Origin: Streptomyces sp. A 4/2 | GTDB lineage: Bacteria; Actinomycetota; Actinomycetes; Streptomycetales; Streptomycetaceae | Assembly (NCBI RefSeq): GCF_940670765.1 | Contig: NZ_CALNVW010000038.1 | Span: forward strand, 42,301 to 106,300 | Length of the DNA: 64,000 bases | Reading direction: 5' to 3' | Part shown: in pieces, positions 1 through 21,394 of the stretch | Numbering within the stretch: position 1 is the first letter of the stretch | Layout: every line of letters begins with the position of its first letter | Position numbers and translations under genes: made by a program | Notes under the pieces: model-generated | Told to the model about the DNA's origin: nothing | Database searches by the model: none | Seen by the model: only the letters and a program-made list of their open reading frames with translations

Positions 1-1133
1 CTTCACCGAGCCGAGCCACAGCGGGTCGCCGTCGCCGCGCCCCTGGCCGTACGTCGCGAGGAGCGCCTGCGCCTCGATCGGGTCGCCCAGCGCGGTGCCC
101 GTACCGTGCGCCTCCACCGCGTCCACCTCGGCCGGCTGCACCCCGGCGTTCGCCAGCGCCTGGCGGATCACCCGCTGCTGCGAAGGGCCGTGCGGTGCGG
201 TCAGGCCGTTGGACGCGCCGTCCTGGTTGGTCGCGCTGCCGCGTACCACCGCCAGTACCTGGTGACCGTTGCGCCGGGCGTCCGAGAGCCGTTCGAGGAG
301 CAGGACGTTGACGCCCTCGCCCCAGCCCGTGCCGTCCGCGTCGTCCGAGAAGGACTTGCACCGGCCGTCCACCGCGAGGCCCGACTGCCTGCTGAACTCG
401 ATGAAGTTGCGCGGTGTGCCCATCACGGTGGCGCCCGCCGCGAGCGCCAGCGTGCACTCGCCGGAGCGCAGCGCCTGGACCGCCAGGTGCAGGGCCACCA
501 GGGAGGACGAACACATGGTGTCGACGGTGACGGCGGGACCCTCGAAGCCGAGGGTGTACGCGATGCGGCCGGACAGGACGGCGCCGGAACCACCGGTCAG
601 CAGGTGGCCCTCGACGCCCTCGGGGGTGGTGCGCAGCGAGGTGCCGTAGCCCTGGTTGCTGGCGCCGACGAAGACCCCGGCGCGCTCGCCGCGCAGGCTC
701 TCCACGTCGATGCCCGCCCGTTCGAACACCTCCCACGCCGTCTCCAGGAGGAGCCGCTGCTGCGGGTCCATCGCCAGCGCCTCGCGCGGGGAGATCCCGA
801 AGAATCCGGCGTCGAACCCGGCCGCGTCCCGGAGGAAGGCGCCGTGCCGGGTGTAGCTGGTGCCGGGGTGGTCGGGGTCCGGGTGGTAGAGGCCCGCCAG
901 GTCCCAGCCGCGGTCGGTGGGCAGCTCGCCGACGAGGTCGGCGCCCGCCGCGACGAGGTCCCAGTACTTCTCGGGGGTGTCCGCGCCGCCCGGGTACCGG
1001 CAGCTCATCGAGACGATCGCGACGGGTTCGAGCTGCTGGTCCTCCAGCTCCCTGACCCGGTGCCGGGTGGTCCGCAGATCCGCGGTGACCCGGTTCAGGT
1101 ACTCCCGGAGCCGCTCTTCGGTCGCGCCGCTCA

Positions 1134-1134
<1 letters not shown>
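1..1134 (-). CDS. Modular type I polyketide synthase, 5' part (docking domain and KS)
   Basis: This is the first 378 residues of a PKS subunit; the rest lies beyond the window edge. Residues 1-35 form a charged helical N-terminal docking segment (MSGATEERLREYLNRV...), typical of a subunit that receives a chain from another PKS protein. A ketosynthase domain starts near residue 36. Its active-site Cys is Cys208 in DTMCSSS (usually DTACSSS), and the EAHGTGT histidine motif is visible further on. The ATG overlaps the stop of the upstream PKS gene as ATGA, so the two are translationally coupled. The C-terminal docking tail of that protein and this docking helix probably pair, making this the third extension module or later. 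AT and reductive domains cannot be judged from here. Confidence 0.95.
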
Positions 1135-13595
<12,461 letters not shown>

Positions 13596-13825
13596 TGGTC
13601 GCCCTACTCCCGACTGTTCGGCGATCCCGGTGGTCCCGAGCCCGGCGCGGCGCCGCCGTCCGGCCCCCCGGTGGTGGCCGGGTCCGACGGTCTGCACGGT
13701 CTGCGCTGCCTGCTCGTCACCGGATCTGTGCTGGATCCTGGACTGTTCTGCGTGGGCCGCACGGGCTGCCGTGCGCCACCGCGCGGGCGGCTCGTGCCGC
13801 CCGCGTGTCCCGCGTACCGGCGGGG

Positions 13826-15202
13826 TCAGCCGGTGCAGGCGCGCAGGCAGGCGATGAGGCTGCGGGCCTGCACGTTCAGATAGTGCTGGTGCTGGAGGAG
13901 CCAGGTGATCTGCGGCAGGGTCGTCCAGCGGAACCCTTCCGGCTCCTGGTCCGGGTAGTTCTCGCCGACTTCGATGATCATGTAGCGGCTGCGGGAGTGG
14001 TAGAACCGGCCGCCCTCCTCCGACATCTCCGCGTCGAACAGCACCCGGCCCTCGTCGCGGTACCGCTCGATGTCCCGCAGTTGGTCCTGGACCAGACCCG
14101 GCAGATGGGCATGGTTCTCGGGGGTGCCCTGCACGGTCGGCGCGAGCTCGATGACGTCGACATAGCCGGGTTCGATGCGGGCCCTGAGCAGCGCGTGCAG
14201 CACTCCGTCGAAGCGCTTCACCAGCAGTGCGGCGACGCCGATGCCGTGCGGTTCGATCAGCGGCTGGGTCCACCCGGACACCTCGCGGCTGTTGGCCCTG
14301 ACGTCCACGGCGCCCACGTGGAAGAAGAGTCCCCGCTCGTGCGAGATCGACCGCTCGGACCGTTCCCAGCCGGGCAGTCCGGAGAGCCCGACGACGGTGG
14401 TGGTCACATCGCGGGTGGCCTGGTTGGTGGTGATCCAGTGCAGCAGTTCGGTGCTGGTGTGCACCCCGCTGCCGACACCGGGGCCCGGCAGGCAGGAGAG
14501 CACCGTGCGGGCGTCCATGTTCACCCGGTGATCGATGCGCAGCTGCTCCTGCACCTGTCCGAGCGTCATCCAGCAGAAGTCCCCGTCGGCCTCGACCTCG
14601 GGGCCGACCTCGATGACCATGTTGCGGTTGCGCTTGCGGTAGAACCAGGCGCCGTGCTCGGACTGGAGCACATCGGCGACCACCCGGTGCGGGCGCACGT
14701 TCCTGAAGTGCTCGATGTACGGCACGGTCCGGCCGCGGTGGACGCCCGTGTAGTTGCTCTTGGTCGCCTGGACCGTCGGGGAGAGCTGCACGCCGTTCGG
14801 GTTGCCCGGCTCCGTCTTGGCCTGCATCAGCAGGTGCAGGACCCCGTCGATCTCCCGTACCGCGATGCCGAGCAGCCCGATCTCCTGCTGCACGATGATC
14901 GGCTGCGACCACTCCCGTACCGGCCCCTGGTCGACCTCGACGCGCAGGCCGACCACCGAGAAGAACCGGCCGCTGTCGTGCACCAGGTTCCCGGTGTCCG
15001 GCGCGAACGACCAGTTGCGCATCCGGTCGAACGGGATCGGGGTGACCTCGTGCACCTGGGCGGCGCTCCGGTCGGCGAACCACTTCTCGAACTGCTCGGT
15101 ACTGGTGGCCACTCCGTCGACTGCCTGCGCGGACAGCGCGAGCCGCGCGGGCAGGTGCGCGTCCTCCTGGCGGAGGACGCCGAGTCCGGTGGTGTTCGGC
15201 AT
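13826..15202 (-). CDS. NDP-4-keto-6-deoxyhexose 2,3-dehydratase
   Basis: The 458-residue protein is a two-half internal-repeat protein of the EryBVI/OleV/TylX3/SpnO family. It removes water from C2-C3 of an NDP-4-keto-6-deoxyglucose to begin 2-deoxysugar formation. Each half contains a repeated block with a WxxQPxIxxxExGxxG-like stretch (QPIIVQQEIGLLGI, QPLIEPHGIGVAAL) and a FRWTTLPQI / FCWMTLGQV segment. Size is normal for the family. The ATG at 15202 is chosen over the upstream ATG at 15238 because GGAGAGA sits just before it. The gene lies 230 bases upstream of the loading PKS on the same strand, and the two may share a promoter. The partner 3-ketoreductase is not in this window. Confidence 0.9.
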   Translation of the reverse strand: MPNTTGLGVLRQEDAHLPARLALSAQAVDGVATSTEQFEKWFADRSAAQVHEVTPIPFDRMRNWSFAPDTGNLVHDSGRFFSVVGLRVEVDQGPVREWSQPIIVQQEIGLLGIAVREIDGVLHLLMQAKTEPGNPNGVQLSPTVQATKSNYTGVHRGRTVPYIEHFRNVRPHRVVADVLQSEHGAWFYRKRNRNMVIEVGPEVEADGDFCWMTLGQVQEQLRIDHRVNMDARTVLSCLPGPGVGSGVHTSTELLHWITTNQATRDVTTTVVGLSGLPGWERSERSISHERGLFFHVGAVDVRANSREVSGWTQPLIEPHGIGVAALLVKRFDGVLHALLRARIEPGYVDVIELAPTVQGTPENHAHLPGLVQDQLRDIERYRDEGRVLFDAEMSEEGGRFYHSRSRYMIIEVGENYPDQEPEGFRWTTLPQITWLLQHQHYLNVQARSLIACLRACTG

Positions 15203-15471
15203 GGGAGTCTCTCTCCGGTTCATGAGTCGACGGATCACTCCGATTCCGGTCGGGGCGACCGGAGTTCAGCCCGTGGCGTTGCGTCCCAGGTGAACACGGC
15301 CGTGGAGGCGGGCCCAGGTGGAACCGGGGCACTCTAGGGGTTCACTCAGACCCGCCCTTCGACCCCCTGCGTCGCCATTACTCGGCGAATTTCCCTAGAT
15401 TGCCGAACCCTCGCGGTCAACCGGGTCCGGGCGCCTCCATGCTGACCCTGCTCGCGACCAGAGAGGCCAGC
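15203..15471. promoter_or_regulatory. Divergent promoter region with two candidate PAS-LuxR-type operators
   Basis: This gap separates the leftward dehydratase/PKS unit from the rightward thioesterase/glycosyltransferase/exporter unit. Two 16-base sites resemble the PimM-family consensus CTVGGGAWWTCCCBAG: CTAGGGGTTCACTCAG at 15334-15349 (12 of 16 by eye) and CGGCGAATTTCCCTAG at 15383-15398 (13 of 16, right half perfect). One may serve each direction. No clear -35/-10 pair was identified. Confidence 0.5.
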
Positions 15472-16233
15472 ATGAACGACAGCGATTTGTGGATTCGGCG
15501 CTTCTTCCCCAGTACCCGGGCGGACTTCCAGTTGGTGGTGCTGCCGCACGCGGGCGGCTCGGCGAGTTTCTACCGCCCGGTCGCCCAGGCGCTGAGCCCC
15601 CGTATCGAGGTGCTCGCCGTCCAGTACCCGGGCAGGCAGGACCGGCGCCACGAACCCATGGCCGGCACCATCGCCGACCTGGCCGACGGGGTGTCCGAGG
15701 CGGTCGGAGCCGCCGTGGACCGCCCGTTCGCGATCTTCGGGCACAGCATGGGCGCCACCCTCGCGTACGAGGTGGCCGTCCGGCTCGAAGCCGACGGGAT
15801 CCGCCCCGAACGGGTCTTCGCCTCGGGGCGGCGGGCGCCCTCCGCGTTCCGCGACGAGCGGGTGCACCAGCGCGACGACAACGGTCTGATCGCCGAGATG
15901 CAGTCGCTCAGCGGCACCGACCAGCAGATCTTCGGCGACGAGGAGTTGCTGCGCATGGTGCTCCCCGCCATCCGCAACGACTACCGCGCGGCGGAGACGT
16001 ACCGGCACACCGGCGGCCCGCGGCTGGCCTGCCCGGTCACCGCGATGATCGGCGAGAGCGACCCCAAGGCCACCCTCGAAGAAGTACGGGCCTGGCGCAC
16101 ACACACCGACGGGGAGTTCGAACTGAAGACGTACACCGGCGGGCACTTCTATCTCGTCGAGCATGCGGCGGATGTGATCCGGGTGATCGGTGAACGGCTG
16201 AGTGAGCCGGCGACCGCAGTGCGGTCCCAGTGA
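15472..16233 (+). CDS. Type II thioesterase (editing hydrolase)
   Basis: The 253-residue alpha/beta hydrolase belongs to the TEII/GrsT/RifR family, which removes stalled or wrong acyl groups from PKS carrier proteins in the cytoplasm. Visible motifs are LPHAGGSA near residue 25, the nucleophile Ser92 in GHSMG, an Asp in the GESDPK stretch and the late His in GGHFYL. Length is typical. The ATG at 15472 has GAGAGG seven bases upstream. The stop overlaps the GTG of the glycosyltransferase. Specific substrates cannot be read from sequence. Confidence 0.93.
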   Translation: MNDSDLWIRRFFPSTRADFQLVVLPHAGGSASFYRPVAQALSPRIEVLAVQYPGRQDRRHEPMAGTIADLADGVSEAVGAAVDRPFAIFGHSMGATLAYEVAVRLEADGIRPERVFASGRRAPSAFRDERVHQRDDNGLIAEMQSLSGTDQQIFGDEELLRMVLPAIRNDYRAAETYRHTGGPRLACPVTAMIGESDPKATLEEVRAWRTHTDGEFELKTYTGGHFYLVEHAADVIRVIGERLSEPATAVRSQ

Positions 16234-17546
16234 GTACCCCAGGGCCTGCCCGGACGCCGCAGCACGTCGCGATCTTCATGTTCCCGGGGTACGGGCATGT
16301 GCATCCGACGCTCGAAATGAGCCGCTGCCTGGTCACGATGGGACACCGCGTGACGTACGTCCTCGACGAACAGCACACGGCGGAGGTGACGGCGACGGGC
16401 GCCGCGATCGTCCCCTACCGTTCGCGACGCGGCCGGATCGCGCAGGCCGCGACGGGCGAGGACATCGGAGCCCTGGGGCTGGAGTTCCTGCGGGAGTCGA
16501 AGGACGTGGTCCTGCCGCTGGCACTGGACGCCTTCCGGGACGACGTACCCGACCTGGTCCTCTACGACCTGGAGAGCTTCTTCGCGGCCCGGATCGCGGC
16601 CCGGCACTGGGACCGGCCCACCGCGCAGCTCTTTCCGTACGTCGCGACCAACGAGAAGTTCTCGCTGGCCCTGGAGGTCTTCGACGGGGCGGACGGACAT
16701 GTGCAGCAGTGCATCGACCTCGCCACCGAGTACCTGACCGGTCAGGGCGAGGATCCCGACGCGGTCTGGACGTTCATGTCCAACTTCGACGAGCGCAACA
16801 TCGTGCTGCTGCCCCGGGAGTTCCAGCCACTGGGCGAGACGTTCGACGAGCGGTACACCTTCACCGGTCACAGCTTCCCCACGGACCCGCCGGGCACCGG
16901 AAGTTGGCCGGGTCCGCCCGGTGGCGGCCCTGCGGTGCTCATCACGCTGGGCACCGAGGTGAACGAACGTCCGGACTTCTTCCGGCTGTGCGACAGCGCC
17001 TTCGCGGACGGCGGGCTGCACGTGGTGCTGCCGGTCGGCCGGGGCAACCTGCCCGCCGAGCCGGTCGCCGCGCATGTCGAGACGCACGAGTGGATCGCCT
17101 TCCACACGCTGGTTCCGCAGGTGGAGGCAGTGGTGTGCCACGGCGGCATGAGCACCATGCTGATGGCGATCCACTACGGCAAACCCCTCGTGGTCGTGGG
17201 CTTCACACCGGAGGAGAAGCTCAACGGGCGCCGGGTCGCCGAACTGGGCATCGGTGTGTCGCTGTCCGCCGAAGGACTCACCGCGGACCGGCTCCGCGCG
17301 GCCGTCGATCAGGCCATGAACGACCCGGCGATCCAGCACCGGGTCGCGCGGATGCGCATCGACATGCTGGCCTCGGGCGGACCGTCCCGGGCGGCCGTAC
17401 TGGTCGAGGGCTGGCTGCGCGAAAGCACCCGCGCCCGGCTCTCCTGCCGGCCGCACGCGGCCACGACAGGCCGTCCGACAACTTACGGAGATCCCATGAG
17501 GCAGAGCGACCGGTGGGCCGAGCCCGACAGGACGGTCACGCCATGA
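16230..17546 (+). CDS. GT1-family (MGT-type) glycosyltransferase
   Basis: The 438-residue GT-B fold enzyme would transfer a sugar from an NDP-sugar to a polyketide aglycone or to another sugar. The N-terminal FPGYGHVHP motif carries the putative catalytic His. The C-terminal nucleotide-sugar site contains VCHGGMSTM. About 35 extra residues at the C-terminus, rich in Arg and Pro, go beyond the usual family end. The start overlaps the thioesterase stop and the stop overlaps the ABC ATPase start. It is the most divergent of the four glycosyltransferases here. Sugar and acceptor are unknown; an OleD/OleI-like resistance role is possible. Confidence 0.88.
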   Translation: MSTPGPARTPQHVAIFMFPGYGHVHPTLEMSRCLVTMGHRVTYVLDEQHTAEVTATGAAIVPYRSRRGRIAQAATGEDIGALGLEFLRESKDVVLPLALDAFRDDVPDLVLYDLESFFAARIAARHWDRPTAQLFPYVATNEKFSLALEVFDGADGHVQQCIDLATEYLTGQGEDPDAVWTFMSNFDERNIVLLPREFQPLGETFDERYTFTGHSFPTDPPGTGSWPGPPGGGPAVLITLGTEVNERPDFFRLCDSAFADGGLHVVLPVGRGNLPAEPVAAHVETHEWIAFHTLVPQVEAVVCHGGMSTMLMAIHYGKPLVVVGFTPEEKLNGRRVAELGIGVSLSAEGLTADRLRAAVDQAMNDPAIQHRVARMRIDMLASGGPSRAAVLVEGWLRESTRARLSCRPHAATTGRPTTYGDPMRQSDRWAEPDRTVTP

Positions 17547-18520
17547 CGTACGCGTTCGAGACCGAAGGGCTCGTCAAGCGGTACGGCAAGGTCACCGCAC
17601 TGAACGGGCTCGATCTGAAGGCGCGCCCCGGCACCGTGCTCGGCGTACTCGGCCCCAACGGCGCGGGCAAGACCACGGCGGTACGTGTCCTGGCCTCGCT
17701 CATCAAGCCGGACGCGGGCACCGCCCGGGTCGCCGGGTACGACGTGCAGCAGTACCCGCACGACGTCCGGCGGCTCATCGGGCTGACCGGGCAGTACGCG
17801 GCCGTCGACCAGGAGCTCACCGGCATCCAGAACATCGTGATGGTGGCCCGGCTGCTCGGTATGTCCCGGCCCGCCTCCAAGCGCCGCGCGGCGGAACTGC
17901 TGGAGCGGTTCGGGCTCTCGGACGCCGGGAGCCGCAAGGCGAGGACGTACTCCGGAGGTATGCGCCGGCGGCTCGACCTGGCGGTCAGCCTGGTCGGCGA
18001 CCCCTCGGTGCTGTTCCTGGACGAGCCGACCACCGGCCTGGACCCGGAGAGCCGCTTCGAACTGTGGGACATCGTGCGTGACCTGGTCACCGGTGGTTCG
18101 ACGGTGCTGCTCACCACCCAGTACCTGGACGAGGTCGACCATCTCGCCGACGACATCGTGGTGATCGACAAGGGCGTCTCCATCGCGGCCGGTACCTCCG
18201 CGGAGCTCAAGGCGAAGATCGACCAGCAGACCCTGGAGATCCAACCCGCCGACGAGAACATGCTGGACCGCACCTCGGAGATCGTCGAGGAGCTGAGCGG
18301 GGTGAAGCCGAACCGGCAGGGGCATCAGCTGATCCTCCAGGTCAACGACGCGGGCCTGCCCGCGGCGGTGCTGCGCAGGCTGGACGAGGCGGGCATCGAG
18401 GTGACCGAACTGGCGCTGCGTCAGCCGAGCCTCGACGAGGTGTTCCTCTCGCTGACCGGCAGCCGGGGCCGCCATGTACAGGAGAACCCGGCCGAATCGA
18501 CGAAGAGTGGTGTGGCATGA
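17543..18520 (+). CDS. ABC transporter ATP-binding protein (DrrA-type)
   Basis: The 325-residue nucleotide-binding subunit belongs to the daunorubicin-exporter class. It has Walker A GPNGAGKTT (residues 37-45), the signature YSGGMRRRL and Walker B VLFLDEPTTGLD. The C-terminal extension typical of DrrA is present and ends with the LRQPSLDEVFLSLTG motif. It overlaps the preceding glycosyltransferase and the following permease by ATGA, so all three are co-translated. It most likely powers export of, and self-resistance to, the glycosylated product. Confidence 0.93.
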   Translation: MTYAFETEGLVKRYGKVTALNGLDLKARPGTVLGVLGPNGAGKTTAVRVLASLIKPDAGTARVAGYDVQQYPHDVRRLIGLTGQYAAVDQELTGIQNIVMVARLLGMSRPASKRRAAELLERFGLSDAGSRKARTYSGGMRRRLDLAVSLVGDPSVLFLDEPTTGLDPESRFELWDIVRDLVTGGSTVLLTTQYLDEVDHLADDIVVIDKGVSIAAGTSAELKAKIDQQTLEIQPADENMLDRTSEIVEELSGVKPNRQGHQLILQVNDAGLPAAVLRRLDEAGIEVTELALRQPSLDEVFLSLTGSRGRHVQENPAESTKSGVA

Positions 18521-19320
18521 GCGCGATCGCCGAGGCGCCGGTGAGGCACCGGCTCGAACCGTCCATGGTCATCCGTAACTGTCTGACCCTGGCCTGGCGC
18601 AATCTGGCGCACCTCAAGGCGAACCCGGCCGAGATCCTCGGCTTCGCCATCATCCAGCCGCTGATGGTGATCGTCCTCCTGGTGTACGTCTTCGGGGGCG
18701 CGATCTCCGGGGACTCGCACACCTACCTCCAGTACGCCCTGCCGGGCCTGATCGCGCAGTCGGCGGTCTTCTCGGTCCTCAGCAGCGGCGCCGGTCTCAA
18801 CCAGGACATCAACAACGGGGTGTTCGACCGGCTGCGGTCCCTGCCGATCGCCCGGTTCGCCCCGCTGATGGGGCATCTGATCGGCGACATGGTGCGCTTC
18901 GCGTCCGGCCTGGTCATGTTGCTGACCTGCGGTGCGCTCCAGGGCTTCGAGATGCGCACCGGGCTGATCAAGACCCTTGCCGCGCTCTGGCTCGCCGCCG
19001 TGTTCGGCATGGGTCTGGCCTGGGTGTCGATGCTGGTGGGGCTGCTCGCCAAGTCGGCCACCACCGTGCATCTGTTCAGCAGCGTGCTGCTCTTCCCGCT
19101 CACCTTCGGCAGCAACGTGTACGTGAAGACCGACACCATGCCCGGCTGGCTGGCGGCCTGGGCCAACGTCAATCCGATCTCCCACGAGGCGACCGCGATG
19201 CGCGCGCTCATGTCGGGCGGCCCGCTCGGCAATTCGGTGTACTGGACGCTGGGCTGGGCGGCGGGCCTCACCCTCGTCTTCGCCCCGCTGGCGATCCGCG
19301 CCTACCGGCGGAGGATCTGA
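18517..19320 (+). CDS. ABC-2 type permease (DrrB-type)
   Basis: The 267-residue integral membrane protein has about six hydrophobic segments, beginning near residue 48 (FAIIQPLMVIVLLVYVF). It also has the family-typical loop around RLRSLPIARFAPLMG. It is the membrane half of the exporter whose ATPase gene overlaps it by four bases. The gene ends the thioesterase-GT-exporter operon; 181 bases separate it from the aminotransferase. Confidence 0.92.
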   Translation: MSAIAEAPVRHRLEPSMVIRNCLTLAWRNLAHLKANPAEILGFAIIQPLMVIVLLVYVFGGAISGDSHTYLQYALPGLIAQSAVFSVLSSGAGLNQDINNGVFDRLRSLPIARFAPLMGHLIGDMVRFASGLVMLLTCGALQGFEMRTGLIKTLAALWLAAVFGMGLAWVSMLVGLLAKSATTVHLFSSVLLFPLTFGSNVYVKTDTMPGWLAAWANVNPISHEATAMRALMSGGPLGNSVYWTLGWAAGLTLVFAPLAIRAYRRRI

Positions 19321-19501
19321 TCGCGTGCGCCCGCGCGCCCGCGGCCCTCCTCCGGCCGCCCGAAAGGCCTCCCCCACCACCCCCCATGTCGCGGCCCCGG
19401 CCAGGGCTCACCGCCCGGCACCTCAGGGCCGGCGCCGCCGTGAACAAGGAAATGCCGACGGGATCACGTGACACCCATGGTTTGTGAAGGACGACCTTCA
19501 G

Positions 19502-20725
19502 ATGAGAGACAGCATTCAACAGCTCGCGCTGTTCGGCGGACGGCCCGCGTTCAGCGAAAACCGCCGGGTGGGCCGCCCCAACACCGGAGACCGTGAGCGG
19601 TTCCTGGAGCGGATGAACCAGGTCCTGGACAACGAATGGCTGTCCAACATGGGGCCGATGATGTACGAGTTCGAAGCGCGGGTGGCCGAGCTGGCCCAGG
19701 TCCGCCACTGTGTCTCCCTGTGCAACGCGACGGTCGCGCTCCAACTGCTGGTCGGCGACCTGGCGACCGGCGGCGCCCCCGGTGACGAGGTGATCGTGCC
19801 GTCGCTGACCTTCCCGGCCACCGCGCACGCGGTGAAGTGGCGCGGTCTCACCCCTGTCTTCTGCGATGTCGACCCGGTGACCGGCCTGATCGACCCGGAG
19901 CAGGTGGAAGCACTCATCACGGACCGGACGCGGGCGATCATCGGAGTCCATCTCTGGGGGCAGGTCTGCGACGTGGCCCGGCTGGAGAAGATCGCCGAGA
20001 GTTACGGACTGCGTCTGTACTTCGACGCCGCGCCAGCCCTGGGCTGTTCGTACGGTGACGTACCCGTCGGCGGCCTGGGTCATGCGGAGGTGTTCAGCTT
20101 CCACGCCACGAAGATCGTGAACAGCTTCGAGGGCGGTGCCATCGTGACGGACGACGACGCGCTGGCCGAACGGATGCGGGCCGAACGGAACTTCGGGTTC
20201 GGCAAGGACGGGACCGTGCAGGCGGTCGGCACCAACGGCAAGCTGAGCGAGGCAGCCGCCGCCATGGGCCTCACCTCGCTGGAAGGGCTCGACGCCACCA
20301 TCGCGCGCAACCGCACCAACTACGAGCAGTACCGGAGCGCGCTCACCGGGATCCCCGGTGTGACGGTCCTGGAGTTCGAGGGACCCAACCGCAACAACCA
20401 CCACTACATGATGGTCAATGTCGTGGCGGGGGCGGCCGGGCTGCACCGCGACGTACTGCTCGACGTGCTGCGCGCCGAGAACATCCTGGCCCAGCCCTAC
20501 TTCTCCCAGGTCATGCAGCAGATGACGCCGTACATCGGCGCACCGCCCGTACGGCTTCCCCGCTCCGAGGAACTCTGCGGGCAGTTGCTCGCGCTGCCCA
20601 CAGGTCCGCAGGTGGACGCCGACGACATCCTGCTGATCGGTGAGGTCATCCGGACCGCGGTGGCGTACGGGCACGAAGTGACCGCGCGCCGGCGGCTCCG
20701 TCCGGCCGTCGGTCTCGCGACGTGA
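19502..20725 (+). CDS. DegT/DnrJ/EryC1-family NDP-sugar aminotransferase, DesI-like
   Basis: This 407-residue PLP enzyme converts a keto-deoxysugar nucleotide to an aminosugar. The schiff-base Lys is Lys204 in SFHATK. The opening (LALFGGRPAF...VGRPN) and WLSNMGPMMYEFEARV closely follow DesI/EryCIV proteins that act at C-4. The FDAAHA motif reads FDAAPA (Pro178), an unusual change next to the PLP-binding Asp175. A C-3 aminotransferase role is also possible because a 3,4-ketoisomerase is encoded next door. The ATG at 19502 is chosen over GTG 19484 because the GAAGGA box fits it. A hairpin terminator follows. Confidence 0.88.
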   Translation: MRDSIQQLALFGGRPAFSENRRVGRPNTGDRERFLERMNQVLDNEWLSNMGPMMYEFEARVAELAQVRHCVSLCNATVALQLLVGDLATGGAPGDEVIVPSLTFPATAHAVKWRGLTPVFCDVDPVTGLIDPEQVEALITDRTRAIIGVHLWGQVCDVARLEKIAESYGLRLYFDAAPALGCSYGDVPVGGLGHAEVFSFHATKIVNSFEGGAIVTDDDALAERMRAERNFGFGKDGTVQAVGTNGKLSEAAAAMGLTSLEGLDATIARNRTNYEQYRSALTGIPGVTVLEFEGPNRNNHHYMMVNVVAGAAGLHRDVLLDVLRAENILAQPYFSQVMQQMTPYIGAPPVRLPRSEELCGQLLALPTGPQVDADDILLIGEVIRTAVAYGHEVTARRRLRPAVGLAT

Positions 20726-20767
20726 GGCGTCCGGCGGCGCCGCCCGCCCGCACGGTGGGATGAGAGT

Positions 20768-20797
20768 CCGCGCCGGTCCTGCTGCGGACCGGCGCGG
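20768..20797. terminator. Intrinsic hairpin between convergent genes
   Basis: A perfect 12-base stem (CCGCGCCGGTCC / GGACCGGCGCGG) with a 6-base loop lies between the convergent aminotransferase and ketoisomerase genes. There is no U-tract, as is common in Streptomyces. It probably acts in both directions. Confidence 0.75.
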
Positions 20798-20818
20798 CCC
20801 CGTACGGACTGCTTCCGG

Positions 20819-21262
20819 CTACCCGAACTGCCGGCTGTCCCGCAGGAACTCCTCGTAGTCGCGGTAGTAGTCCGCCTCCTCGTAGTGCTGGGAGGCCAGC
20901 ACCAGACAGACTCCGCCGTCGGAGAACCCGCTGAGGTCCCGCCACACCATCGGCCCCACGTACAGGCCGGTCCCCGGGTCGTTCAGTTCGTACTCGGCCT
21001 GGTGGTGGCCGTCGTCGAGCCTGATGGTGAAACTCCCGTGGGCGGCTATGAAGAGCTGCTCCAGCTGGCGGTGCGCATGCCCGCCGCGGGAGGTGCCGCT
21101 CGCCAGGTCGTGGAGGAAGTAGACCCGTTCGACCGGGAATCCCGCAGTGTGGTCGGACTCGACGACGGACACACATCCGCGCTCGTCCTTGTGCTGTTCC
21201 AGTCCGATCAGCCGGGTGGGCTTCACCCTGCCGACGGACGTCCCGGTGATGGTCGCCGCCAT
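20819..21262 (-). CDS. dTDP-4-keto-6-deoxyglucose 3,4-ketoisomerase (FdtA/QdtA/Tyl1a-like)
   Basis: The 147-residue cupin belongs to the WxcM/FdtA group, which moves the keto group from C-4 to C-3 of dTDP-4-keto-6-deoxyglucose. Characteristic stretches are ERGCVSVVE, RVYFLHDLASG followed by RGGHAHRQLEQLF with the metal- or substrate-side histidines, and PMVWRDLSGFSDGGVCLVLAS near the end. The ATG at 21262 has AGGAG nine bases upstream. It is convergent with the DesI-like aminotransferase, and together they suggest an aminosugar. A candidate operator lies 66-81 bases upstream of the start. Confidence 0.88.
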   Translation of the reverse strand: MAATITGTSVGRVKPTRLIGLEQHKDERGCVSVVESDHTAGFPVERVYFLHDLASGTSRGGHAHRQLEQLFIAAHGSFTIRLDDGHHQAEYELNDPGTGLYVGPMVWRDLSGFSDGGVCLVLASQHYEEADYYRDYEEFLRDSRQFG

Positions 21263-21327
21263 GTAGCTTCTCCTCGCTCCTGTCCGTCGCGCCGCGGCCA
21301 CGGCGACGTCAGACTACGGAGCAAATA

Positions 21328-21343
21328 CCGGGCATCTCCCTGG
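21328..21343. promoter_or_regulatory. Candidate PAS-LuxR-type operator upstream of the ketoisomerase
   Basis: CCGGGCATCTCCCTGG matches CTVGGGAWWTCCCBAG at 12 of 16 positions by eye and has an intact TCCC core. It lies between the ketoisomerase and hydrolase genes, 66 bases or more upstream of the ketoisomerase ATG. It is weaker than the other sites. Confidence 0.35.
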
Positions 21344-21394
21344 TAGTTGAGGGGTGTGAAAAGCGGGAGCCCGGCCATCGGCGGCGCGACGGGT

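Noticed and set aside
13596..15332. Extension of the loading PKS reading frame up to 15332
   Set aside because: This stretch overlaps the 2,3-dehydratase gene in another frame; its translation is Arg/Pro-rich with no domain, and a GTG with ribosome site at 13595 fits the start of the KSQ linker.
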